Shown here in pieces: positions 15,454-24,043 of a stretch of DNA of 24,379 nucleotides. The notes under the pieces are model-generated. The model saw only the letters and a list, made by a program, of their open reading frames with translations. It did not search any database and was not told the origin of the DNA. How positions within the stretch are numbered: position 1 is the stretch's first letter; the number at the start of each line of letters is the position of its first letter. This DNA comes from a virus. Both the position numbers and the translations under genes were made by a program. Location of the stretch: IMG/VR virus record IMGVR_UViG_3300030116_000462, positions 1-24,379 of that record. One strand, written 5' to 3'.

Positions 15454-18400
15454 AAAAATTGGAGATAAAACTAGTTTTCTAGAAGATACTTTTAGAGCAT
15501 ATTTAACTCAAACACCAGAGTTTTTTCAAAGAGAATCAGAGTTTGAAGAGGGCGCTTTAACTCTTAATCCATATTCTGATTTAGATGAATTAAGAAGCGG
15601 CAGAATGCATTTAGATATTAATTATCTAGAACCAGATCCAGAATTTAATTGGGTACAACAATTAGAAGAAGATGGATATGATATGTTCAGAAATCATTTA
15701 GCTGATCATAACATAACAAACAAAAGACAATATGATGTTGCGATAAATACAATAAAAAAAATACAATCTAATGCAAGACAATTCAATCAATCAGATAGAT
15801 TTTGGGGTCCAATGATTGCCTCACAGTTTATGCAATTAGAAACTTATGCTCTCTTGCCATTTACATTCGGTGCTGGTGTAGGTATTGGTGCAGCAGTTAA
15901 AGGTGGATTTAAGGCGGCTGCTGTTAATATGGCTACTGAAATACCTAGAGAAACCACTAGGATATATTACGATCCTTATTACAATGAAACACATAGCTTA
16001 TTTAATTTTGGTTTAGCTGGTGCATTTGGTGGTGTTTTAGGTGCATTGCCTCCTTTAGCTAGAGGTGGTATGAAGTCATGGCGTAATAGAGGCATTGGTC
16101 AAAAAACTAAATATGACAATATGAGTCATGAAAATGTTGTAAAAGAAAGTTTTGAACAATGGTATACAAAATATGGTAATGATTTAGATATAGATTTTAG
16201 TTTGAAACTTCCAGGTTTAAGTAGAAGTGCTGTAAGAAAAAATGCAGAAAATGGTACTAATAAATATATTGATCTTAAAACAGGTAAAGCATTTGTTAGA
16301 GACAAAAAACAAAGAAGAGCAATAAGTAAAAAAGATTTGTATATACCTGTCAAATTAAAACAAGACGATGTTGGATTGCAAACTTTAGAAATAGATAAAT
16401 CATACATGGAGTATAATTATCAACTTTTTAAACGTGGCAAAACCATTCCCAATATACCAGGTACATTTAATAAATTTATTAAAACGAGAAGTGATTTTGA
16501 AAACTTTATAATACGTAAAGAAGTGTATAGAGATTTAGATTATGTCCAAGATTTACCTGTTAATATAAAAAATAAAGAGTTAGCTTTAAATACTAAAGTT
16601 ATGCAAGATTTGATAGATGAAAACAAAATGAGTTTTCAAACTAGAGAAATGGTACCACCTATTAATATAGGAACAGATCATTTTAAAATAGATATTACCG
16701 CAGTAAACACAATAAACAGAATGATGGAAAAATTATCTCCATTAACAAAATACAATAATAAATTTAAAAACGATTCTAAATTATATTTTAAAGCTAATCA
16801 TTTAATAAGTAGTCTAATTAATGATAATGGTATAAAACTACAAGCGAGCAATAAAGGTTTTTCTATTAATGATAGTGTTTATACTACTAAAGATACAATA
16901 TTTGGAAAACATCAATTAAAATTTGAAACTGAATTAAATGATTTGTATTTAAACTATCTTGGAAGATATAAAGAATACAATGATTTAAACAAAGGATTAC
17001 AATCTTCTTATAACTCATTAAAAGTTTCTGCCGAAAGAATGACAGAAAAAACTAAACAATTTACAGAAGATAAAATAAATAAACTACTCAATAAAAAAAC
17101 AGAAAAGTTATCTACAGACGAGCCATTTACTACACATATGACTAGACCAGAATTTAACAAAGAAATTACAAGATTATTAGCAAACCCAGATTTGTTAGAA
17201 AATACAAAAATACCAGAGTTAAGAGAAGCTGTTATAGCAACTAGAAGATTTTATGATATGCCAGCAAAAATTATAGAAAGAGAAGAAATGATGGGTTATG
17301 CCCCAAAAGCAAAACAATTTAGAGAAATACAAACAAGAATAAAAAGAATTACTGCTAAATTAGAAAAAGCAAAAGAGGGAACAGGACAGCATGAAACGTA
17401 TAAAAAGTTATTAGAACAATACGAAAAAAGACAAGAATATTTATCTGATGTAATTGAAGAATTAAATGATGGTACTTTAAAACTAAAAAAAATACCTAAA
17501 AATGATGTCAAATATTCAGGCATAATGCCAGCAAATGAAAGCAAAGAAACATTCTTTCATAGAATACATATTAGAGAAGCATATGTAAATTATCCTAAAC
17601 AAGCTAAAGCTAGAATACTTGATGATTTATTAAATTATCATCCTGATAAAGAAACGTATAGAAAGTTAATGGCTGGAGATAAAAAATCAAAAGCAGAAGT
17701 ATTCAATAAAGTTAATGAAAAATATTTAAGAATAGTTAGCAGAGATCATATGGATGAATTAAATCTAATGGAACATTACAAAGATAAAAAAGTAAATCCA
17801 ACAATACATAGAGGTTTATATGGTCCAAACAAAAACTTTTTAGAAGATGCTAATGAGGGTATTAAGTTTATAGAAGATGATGTTGTAGAAATATCTAGAC
17901 AATACACACAACAAATAGGTACAGCAATACAAATGAATCGTATATTTGGAGACAAAATGGGATTCTTTAAAAAACTAGAATTAGTAGAAGATATTGCAGA
18001 TCGTGTACCTTTAGAAAATGTTAAGCCTAATATAGAAAATGCATTTCCATTTGTAAGAGATATTAAAAAATCTGTTACAGGCAAAATGTCGTTAGATGAA
18101 ATAAATGCAATAGTAAGAAACTTTGAAGATCAAGTTTATAATTTATACGGTTTACATAATAGAATTGCTCCTAATAATTTTAGCAAAAGATTAATAGAAA
18201 ATTTAATGAATTATACAATAACTACTACTATGGGAAATGCTGGTTTGTCTGGTATGGCTGAAATGGCAAGAAGAGTTACAGTACATGGCATAAAAAAAGC
18301 TGGTTTGTTTCCAGGTAAAAAGTTTTTATCTGGCACTTACGGTAAATCATATAAAGCCTTAAATGATGCTATGAGAGAACAATTAGATAAACAAGCATCA

Positions 18401-19666
18401 GAACTTTATACGCACATGGAAATAATTGCGTCAAATGGTTATTTATCAAGATTGGTAAATACCGATATGGGTGCAATAAATAAAGATGTTGGTAAAAATA
18501 TATTAAGTAAAACAATAAACTTTGCAGAAAGAGCAAACAGAGGCGCAGCAAGAGCAACATATTTAGCTAATGGACAAACTCATTTAACACATTTTTTAAA
18601 AACAGATACTTCTGGTATGTCATCTCATTATTTTGTAAAAGACTTACTAGCGTTACATAAAAATAAATTAGACGGTTTTGGTATAGATAGGCTTAAGCAA
18701 TATGGTCTAAATAAAAAAGACGCTAAAATTATTAATGATTTATTAGAAAAAGATATTATAGAAAAAGTATCAAAGCCTGGAAGAGATCCATTATATTTAT
18801 TAAACATGGATAGATGGGTTGAAGTCAAAGGCGCAGTAGACATATCAGAAAGATTTATTAATGCTATAAAACAAGATGTAGAAAGAGCAATTGTAACTCC
18901 AGGTTATTCATCAAAACCAAACATGATGTATGGTCGTATACAAATAGATAACCGAATAATAGCAGATTTTCTTGGAGAGTCTAAATTATTAAAAGCTTTA
19001 AACAAATATAGTGGTGGTTTAACTGGAGAGTTTCATTCTCTACAATACGGTGGTTTATATGAAAATCCATTGTTGATTCCAATTATGCAATTTTATGCAT
19101 TTAGCATGGGTGCAACAAGATATATATTTAGAAATCTACCAGCTGAACAAGGAGTATATGCTGGTATAACTGCTGCAATGGCATATAGCTGGTTTGCAAA
19201 TAATTTAAAATATGGGTGGTATTCAGATTTAGATATAGATCAACAATTATATATGGCATATGAAACATCTGGAGTAGGTGGTTATTTTAGTGATGTACCA
19301 AGAATTATAGAAACAGAAACACAAGGAAAATATGGGTTAAGAAAAATACTAGGTATTGATGAGTTAGACTTTGGTCAAGATCAAGACAGAAGAGGAGCTA
19401 CGTTAATAGGTATCGGTCCACAAAAATTAAGAGAATTACATGGAGCAATGACTAGCGGAGATGCATTAGAACAATCCTCACAGACAGTAAGAAACTTACC
19501 TTTTCAGAATAATATGATTTTAAAAAGAGGCTGGCAAATATTAGGAACAGGCGGAAATACTTTTTATAGCCCAGTTGTTGATTGGCTTTATGATATAGAT
19601 AGAGATAGAATAAAAAGAAAGAGAAAATTAAAAAAGAAAGATAGGTTTGGTAAAATTATACAATGA
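15446..19666 (+). CDS. Internal virion protein D (T7 gp16-like)
   Basis: This is the largest gene, 1406 residues (T7 gp16 is 1318). gp16 is ejected with gp14 and gp15 to build the transfer channel and motor that draws DNA into the cell. Two Gly/Ala-rich hydrophobic stretches (about 134-161, and 187-206 with GLAGAFGGVLGALPP) could insert in the inner membrane. The middle is helical and charged. The C-terminal 150 residues (GGYFSDVPRIIE, then YGLRKILGIDELDF and RNLPFQNNMI) are like gp16 ends. The T7 protein carries a lytic transglycosylase domain at its N-terminus; I cannot see one here. RESEFEEGALTL (29-40) only loosely resembles the active-site helix, and no GLMQ-type motif follows. The fibre gene starts in its stop (ATGA). 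Confidence 0.82.
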   Translation: MSKKIGDKTSFLEDTFRAYLTQTPEFFQRESEFEEGALTLNPYSDLDELRSGRMHLDINYLEPDPEFNWVQQLEEDGYDMFRNHLADHNITNKRQYDVAINTIKKIQSNARQFNQSDRFWGPMIASQFMQLETYALLPFTFGAGVGIGAAVKGGFKAAAVNMATEIPRETTRIYYDPYYNETHSLFNFGLAGAFGGVLGALPPLARGGMKSWRNRGIGQKTKYDNMSHENVVKESFEQWYTKYGNDLDIDFSLKLPGLSRSAVRKNAENGTNKYIDLKTGKAFVRDKKQRRAISKKDLYIPVKLKQDDVGLQTLEIDKSYMEYNYQLFKRGKTIPNIPGTFNKFIKTRSDFENFIIRKEVYRDLDYVQDLPVNIKNKELALNTKVMQDLIDENKMSFQTREMVPPINIGTDHFKIDITAVNTINRMMEKLSPLTKYNNKFKNDSKLYFKANHLISSLINDNGIKLQASNKGFSINDSVYTTKDTIFGKHQLKFETELNDLYLNYLGRYKEYNDLNKGLQSSYNSLKVSAERMTEKTKQFTEDKINKLLNKKTEKLSTDEPFTTHMTRPEFNKEITRLLANPDLLENTKIPELREAVIATRRFYDMPAKIIEREEMMGYAPKAKQFREIQTRIKRITAKLEKAKEGTGQHETYKKLLEQYEKRQEYLSDVIEELNDGTLKLKKIPKNDVKYSGIMPANESKETFFHRIHIREAYVNYPKQAKARILDDLLNYHPDKETYRKLMAGDKKSKAEVFNKVNEKYLRIVSRDHMDELNLMEHYKDKKVNPTIHRGLYGPNKNFLEDANEGIKFIEDDVVEISRQYTQQIGTAIQMNRIFGDKMGFFKKLELVEDIADRVPLENVKPNIENAFPFVRDIKKSVTGKMSLDEINAIVRNFEDQVYNLYGLHNRIAPNNFSKRLIENLMNYTITTTMGNAGLSGMAEMARRVTVHGIKKAGLFPGKKFLSGTYGKSYKALNDAMREQLDKQASELYTHMEIIASNGYLSRLVNTDMGAINKDVGKNILSKTINFAERANRGAARATYLANGQTHLTHFLKTDTSGMSSHYFVKDLLALHKNKLDGFGIDRLKQYGLNKKDAKIINDLLEKDIIEKVSKPGRDPLYLLNMDRWVEVKGAVDISERFINAIKQDVERAIVTPGYSSKPNMMYGRIQIDNRIIADFLGESKLLKALNKYSGGLTGEFHSLQYGGLYENPLLIPIMQFYAFSMGATRYIFRNLPAEQGVYAGITAAMAYSWFANNLKYGWYSDLDIDQQLYMAYETSGVGGYFSDVPRIIETETQGKYGLRKILGIDELDFGQDQDRRGATLIGIGPQKLRELHGAMTSGDALEQSSQTVRNLPFQNNMILKRGWQILGTGGNTFYSPVVDWLYDIDRDRIKRKRKLKKKDRFGKIIQ

Positions 19667-21501
19667 CAATAGCAAGTAACAAAAATACGCCTAGAGTGGC
19701 ATATACAGCGACAGCAGATCAGCAAGCGTTTACCATTCCCTTTGAGTTTTTTTCTGTAGCTGATATTAAGGTTTACAATGGCACAACATTGCTTACCTAT
19801 GACGCTAATGCAGATGCAGTTACTGAATATTCTATTACAGGCGCAGCTTCTGATAGTGATGATGCCTATGAGTTTGGTGCTGGAGGTACTGTTAATATAG
19901 GAGCTACTGGTATATCTGCTGGAGCTATTATTACTATTATCAGGGACATTACTATAGAGAGAGCCTCTGATTTTAGTCCATCTGGAACATTTGATATTAC
20001 TGCTCTCAATACAGATTTAGATAAAGTTTATGCAAAACTTGCAGATATAGATCAACAATCGGATCGTTCAGTAAAATTATTAGATACTGACTCGATCTCT
20101 GCCACTGTAACTTTGCCAGCTAAGGCGACCAGAGCATCTAAAGTATTAACCTTTGATAGCGATGGAAATGTAACGACGACATACACAGCAGTAGACACCA
20201 GCACTGTAGCTGGAATAGCTAGTAATGTTACGACTGTAGCTGGTATTTCCTCAAACGTTACCACCGTTGCCGGCATCTCGTCAAACGTTACATCTGTTGC
20301 CGGAGTTTCTTCTAATGTTACAACTGTTGCTGGTATCAGCTCCAATGTAACTACAGTAGCTGGAATATCATCTAATGTAACCAGCGTGGCTAGTATTGCA
20401 TCTAATGTAACCACAGTAGCTAATAACATATCTGATGTTAATAACTTTGCAGCTGTCTATAGAATTGGCTCATCCGATCCTACATCCTCATTAGATGAGG
20501 GAGATTTGTTTTATAACTCTACTGATAACAATTTAAAATATTACAATGGTTCATCATGGACCAGTATTGATACAGGGCTTACAGATATTGTAGGAGACAG
20601 TACGCCACAACTAGGCGGTAATCTAGACGTACAAGCTAGAGAGATCAATACCTCTACAACCAATGCCAATATTATACTTGCTCCAGATGGTACAGGTATG
20701 CTTGAGGTTAAAGGTAATACTAACGCTGGTACTATACAGCTTAATTGTGAAAACAATTCACATGGTGTAAAACTTAAAGGACCGCCACATTCGGCAGCTC
20801 AATCTTATACCTTGACTTTGCCATCTAGTATTACAAATAATTATTATCTAAAAACAGATAGTTCTGGAAACTTATCGTTTGCAGAAGTACCAACAGAAAC
20901 TAAACCAACAGTAGCAGATGTAAGTCAAACTATTGCGCCAGCTACCGCAACTACGATTAATATTACAGGTACAAATTTTGTAACTGTACCTATTGTTGAA
21001 TTTATAAAAACTGATGGATCTATTACTAGACCAAACTCTGTATCATTTACAAGTGCTACTTCATTATCTGTAAATGTAACGCTTGCATCTGGTAACTATC
21101 ATGTACGAGTAGAGAATCCAGATGGCAATGCTGGACGTAGTACTAACAACATAATTACTTCTAGTACCGCACCAAGTTTTAGCACGTCAGCTGGAAGTTT
21201 AGGAGAAGTAGCGGCTGGATCAACAGTATCTTTAGACGTAGATGCCTCATCAGACTCAACAGTAGCGTTTAGTGAAACCACAAGCGTACTTACAAGCAAC
21301 TCTGATACGCCAGCAAGTACAATGAATTTAACTCTTAACTCATCAACAGGAGCGATTACTGGTACAGCTCCTAGTCCAACAAGCGATACCACATACAACT
21401 TTACTTTGAGGGCTACAGATGCAGAGAGTCAAACAGCCGACAGGGCATTTAGTATAACAGTATCAGTAGGAATGAATAATTCAGGACAATTCAATGACTA
21501 G
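19663..21501 (+). CDS. Tail fibre protein with T7-type anchor, decapeptide repeats and Ig-like domains
   Basis: The fibre binds the tail by its N-terminus and the host by its far end. Residues 1-140 match the T7 gp17 N-terminal anchor (RVAYTATADQQAFTIPFEFF, 11-30; IIRDITIERASDF, 92-104; FDITALNTDLDKVY, 110-123). Residues 182-251 are seven copies of VAGISSNVTT, and an eighth is decayed. Residues 305-410 form a linker module seen in marine phage fibres (DSTPQLGGNLD, SHGVKLKGPPHSAAQSYTLT). Residues 413-500 look like an IPT/TIG domain (TTINITGTNF, YHVRVENPDG) and 503-602 like a putative-Ig domain (SSTGAITGTAPSPTSDTTYN). The C-terminus NSGQFND looks like the first strand of the LamG domain encoded downstream in another frame. 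The gene ends in tandem TAG stops. Confidence 0.88.
   Translation: MTIASNKNTPRVAYTATADQQAFTIPFEFFSVADIKVYNGTTLLTYDANADAVTEYSITGAASDSDDAYEFGAGGTVNIGATGISAGAIITIIRDITIERASDFSPSGTFDITALNTDLDKVYAKLADIDQQSDRSVKLLDTDSISATVTLPAKATRASKVLTFDSDGNVTTTYTAVDTSTVAGIASNVTTVAGISSNVTTVAGISSNVTSVAGVSSNVTTVAGISSNVTTVAGISSNVTSVASIASNVTTVANNISDVNNFAAVYRIGSSDPTSSLDEGDLFYNSTDNNLKYYNGSSWTSIDTGLTDIVGDSTPQLGGNLDVQAREINTSTTNANIILAPDGTGMLEVKGNTNAGTIQLNCENNSHGVKLKGPPHSAAQSYTLTLPSSITNNYYLKTDSSGNLSFAEVPTETKPTVADVSQTIAPATATTINITGTNFVTVPIVEFIKTDGSITRPNSVSFTSATSLSVNVTLASGNYHVRVENPDGNAGRSTNNIITSSTAPSFSTSAGSLGEVAAGSTVSLDVDASSDSTVAFSETTSVLTSNSDTPASTMNLTLNSSTGAITGTAPSPTSDTTYNFTLRATDAESQTADRAFSITVSVGMNNSGQFND
20206..20415 (+). repeat. 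Seven 30-base coding repeats (VAGISSNVTT) in the fibre gene
   Basis: Units start at 20206, 20236, 20266, 20296, 20326, 20356 and 20386; a decayed eighth (VANNISDVNN) ends at 20445. The protein repeat is nearly exact (VAGIASNVTT, VAGISSNVTT, VAGISSNVTS, VAGVSSNVTT, VAGISSNVTT, VAGISSNVTS, VASIASNVTT). At DNA level the units differ widely: all six serine codons and all four threonine codons occur. There are no spacers, and the frame is open throughout, so it is a protein repeat and not an array. Confidence 0.95.
21483..21486 (+). promoter_or_regulatory. Ribosome binding site for the LamG/SPRY gene
   Basis: AGGA lies seven bases before ATG 21494, inside the end of the fibre gene. It makes separate or coupled initiation of the downstream protein possible and so bears on whether the frame break at 21499 matters. 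Confidence 0.45.
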
Positions 21502-22945
21502 TAGTTTAACAAGAGATTTTACAGCAACACCAACAAACGCTAAAAAGTTTACAGTTTCTTTTTGGTTAAGGAAATGTAAATTTAGTTCTAACCAAATAAT
21601 GATGTGTAACTATGGTAATAGTGGTAATGATGATTTTCAAATACAATTAAGAAATGATGAAACTTTAGGTATCTTGGATTACAAAGGTGGTAGTGTAGTT
21701 GCTAACCATGAAACAACAAGGAAGTTTCAAGATCCAGTATCGTGGTATCACATTGTAATAGCTGGAGATTCAACACAAAGCACAGCAGCAGATAGATTAA
21801 AATTATATATCAATGGAGTACAAGAAACTGAATGGGCAAGTTTAAGTAGCATAAGTCAAAATACAGATTTTAATTGGAACAAAGAAACTTCTGGAACATC
21901 AATAGGTCATGTTATAGGAAAAAGTGGTGGTGGCAGTAACATATTTAATGGTTATCTAGCACACATACACAATGTAGATGGCACAGCTTATGCTCCAACA
22001 ACATTTGGAGAAACTGATTCTACTACTGGAGAATGGAAACCAATCTTAAACCCATCAGTAACTTATGGTAATAATGGGTGGTTTTTAAAATTTGAAAATG
22101 CTGGTGCATTAGGCACAGACAGTAGTGGCAATAGTGCTACCTTTACTGTATCTGGAGATTTAAAACAATCAATATCAACACCTAGTAATCTTTTTTGCAC
22201 ACTAGACTATTATCAAAGTTATCAAACAAATATTAATGATGTATTTAAAAATGCTGCTACAACTTGGGCAGATGGTAACTCTAGCTCAGCAGATGGATAT
22301 AAGGGTTCTGTAGGAACTCTAGCTACAACTAAAGGTAAGTGGTACTTTGAAGTTAAACATGTTGAAGGTATGTATTCTACTGCTGGAATAAGTAAAGCTA
22401 GTACTAAAGCATCAGCACAAACGATTAACACACATTATAAAAGTCCGTTTTATGCTGGAGATGAGGGCGATGGATTTGGTTTTCAAATGGGAACACAACC
22501 AACACTAATACAAAGAGGAGATAGTACCGAAGCACAATGGTATCAATCTGATGGTAGTACTAATATTACTAGCTTTTCAAATGGAGATATCTGTATGATC
22601 GCTTATGATTTAGATGCTGGAAAGATATGGTGGGGTAAAAATGGTACATGGCTAGATGCTCCCGGTACAAGCAATACAGGAAACCCAGCAACAGGAGCAA
22701 ATGCACACAAAACATGGACAGCTAATGGAGAATTTTTTAGACCAGCAGTATCAGTTTATCAAAGAACTTATGGTAGTAGTGGAGCTAATCCAAATACTGT
22801 TCATTGTAATTTTGGAGAGGGTAGATTTGGAACAACAGCAGTATCAAGTGGTAATGCAGATGGAGCTGGTATGGGTTCATTTGAGTATGCACCACCTAGC
22901 GGATTTTATGCAGTATGCACAAAGAACATTAAGACTTATGGATAG
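21494..22945 (+). CDS. Tail protein with LamG-like and SPRY-like domains
   Basis: The 483 residues hold two sugar- or protein-binding beta-sandwich modules. Residues 1-165 resemble LamG/concanavalin-type domains: FTVSFWLRK (19-27), WYHIVIAGDS (84-93), RLKLYINGVQ (101-110), FNGYLAHIHNVDG (151-163). Residues 275-445 resemble SPRY domains: KGKWYFEVKH (280-289), GFQMG (329-333), ICMIAYDLDAGKIWWGKNGT (366-385), then the usual late strands FFRPAVSVYQ. It is likely a receptor- or polysaccharide-binding part of the tail. It overlaps the fibre gene by 8 bases in a +1 frame. The LamG domain lacks its usual first strand ('sLrFnd'), but the fibre ORF ends in GQFND just upstream, so the two may be one broken or frameshifted gene. 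A weak AGGA precedes the ATG. Confidence 0.82.
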   Translation: MTSSLTRDFTATPTNAKKFTVSFWLRKCKFSSNQIMMCNYGNSGNDDFQIQLRNDETLGILDYKGGSVVANHETTRKFQDPVSWYHIVIAGDSTQSTAADRLKLYINGVQETEWASLSSISQNTDFNWNKETSGTSIGHVIGKSGGGSNIFNGYLAHIHNVDGTAYAPTTFGETDSTTGEWKPILNPSVTYGNNGWFLKFENAGALGTDSSGNSATFTVSGDLKQSISTPSNLFCTLDYYQSYQTNINDVFKNAATTWADGNSSSADGYKGSVGTLATTKGKWYFEVKHVEGMYSTAGISKASTKASAQTINTHYKSPFYAGDEGDGFGFQMGTQPTLIQRGDSTEAQWYQSDGSTNITSFSNGDICMIAYDLDAGKIWWGKNGTWLDAPGTSNTGNPATGANAHKTWTANGEFFRPAVSVYQRTYGSSGANPNTVHCNFGEGRFGTTAVSSGNADGAGMGSFEYAPPSGFYAVCTKNIKTYG

Positions 22946-22954
22946 GAGGATAAC

Positions 22955-24043
22955 ATGGCATATACAGCAGTAGCAAAACCATCAGCACATTTCGATGTAC
23001 CTTATTGGGCTGGTAGCAGTAGCACAACGACAGTTACTGGAATGGGTTTTAAACCAGACATACTTTGGATTAGAAGATATGATGGTAATGGACACCCAGT
23101 ATTTAATGATTCTACTAAAGGCATAGGATTTAATTGGATTCCATCTGGAAACAATGCAAATGACACTACGAATTATGTAGCAAGTTATACATCAGATGGA
23201 TTTACACTAACAGGTGGACAAAACAATTCTAACGCTGCTAGTCAATATTATTCAGCAGCTTGTTTTAAAGCTAATGGTGGAACAACGTCATCAAACTCTG
23301 ATGGTTCCGTAACATCAACAGTACAAGCTAATACAACTGCTGGTATATCAGTAGTAGCATGGACAGGAACAGGTGCTAATGCAACAATAGGTCATGGACT
23401 AGGTGTTGCACCAAAATTAATTTTAGTCAAAAGCACAGGATTAGCAGACAGAGGAATATATGGAAATGGCGGAACTATAGTATATTCAGATCCATGGACA
23501 GATGGTGGTCAATTTGCATGGGAGGGAGCGCAAGCATTTGATGATGCTACTTTCTGGAATGATACAGCACCTACTACTTCAGTCTTTAGTGTAGGTAGTC
23601 ATGCTAAAACAAATCCTAGTAGTGGTGTCATGATTGCCTATGTCTTTGCAGAGATACAAGGTTTTAGTAAGTTTGGACATTACATAGGAAATGGAAATGT
23701 TAAAGGTCCAACAATTTATTGTGGGTTTAGACCAAAATATGTTCTTGTTAAAAGATGGGATGGAACATCAGAGGATTGGGCATTTAAAGTATCAGGCATA
23801 AATGCAGCAGCTAAACACGGTTCTTACTCATCTACTTATGGATTAGGTGGAGAACTAAAGAGAACTTTAAAATATAATACTAATGCTCCATCAACAAACT
23901 GTACTATCAATATAACTGCTACAGGCTTTAGGCTAACAACGACTGATGGTAAAGCAAATTTAAATACTGGTAAATATACTTACATGGCTTTTGCAGAAAT
24001 GCCTATCGTAGGTACTAACGGCACAGTAGGATTAGCAATATGA
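22955..24043 (+). CDS. Tail-tip protein with three related segments (DUF7483-like)
   Basis: A strong AGGAGG (22944-22949) lies five bases before the ATG. The 362 residues contain three similar segments, each opening with 'GF/G.P..i/vLvK' and ending with a '.a.vFaE'-type strand: TGMGFKPDILWIRR (28-41) to YYSAACFKANGG (98-109); GHGLGVAPKLILVKS (146-160) to MIAYVFAEIQGF (226-237); YCGFRPKYVLVKRWD (255-269) to YMAFAEMPI (343-351). I recall this pattern from marine phage tail proteins listed as DUF7483. It is rich in Ser, Thr, Asn and Gly, like adsorption proteins. The place after the fibre and LamG genes suggests an accessory receptor-binding part. Its stop overlaps the next gene's ATG (ATGA). 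Confidence 0.75.
   Translation: MAYTAVAKPSAHFDVPYWAGSSSTTTVTGMGFKPDILWIRRYDGNGHPVFNDSTKGIGFNWIPSGNNANDTTNYVASYTSDGFTLTGGQNNSNAASQYYSAACFKANGGTTSSNSDGSVTSTVQANTTAGISVVAWTGTGANATIGHGLGVAPKLILVKSTGLADRGIYGNGGTIVYSDPWTDGGQFAWEGAQAFDDATFWNDTAPTTSVFSVGSHAKTNPSSGVMIAYVFAEIQGFSKFGHYIGNGNVKGPTIYCGFRPKYVLVKRWDGTSEDWAFKVSGINAAAKHGSYSSTYGLGGELKRTLKYNTNAPSTNCTINITATGFRLTTTDGKANLNTGKYTYMAFAEMPIVGTNGTVGLAI

Noticed and set aside
15474-15565. RESEFEEGALTL in the gp16-like protein as a transglycosylase active site
   Set aside because: Only the ESxF part fits; the downstream GLMQ-type motif and other conserved residues are missing.
20206-20415. CRISPR-like appearance of regularly spaced 30-base repeats
   Set aside because: Units are contiguous with no spacers, differ at many synonymous positions and are in frame in a fibre gene.
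20052-20429. A long minus-strand ORF opposite the fibre repeats
   Set aside because: It exists only because the reverse complement of the repeat codons has no stops; it has a repetitive Val/Thr/Pro composition, no ribosome binding site and lies antisense to a well-supported gene.
22656-22973. A 105-codon plus-strand ORF overlapping the LamG/SPRY gene and the start of the next gene
   Set aside because: It is a frame shadow of two genes with clear domains; its Gln/Val/Leu-rich text shows no family resemblance.
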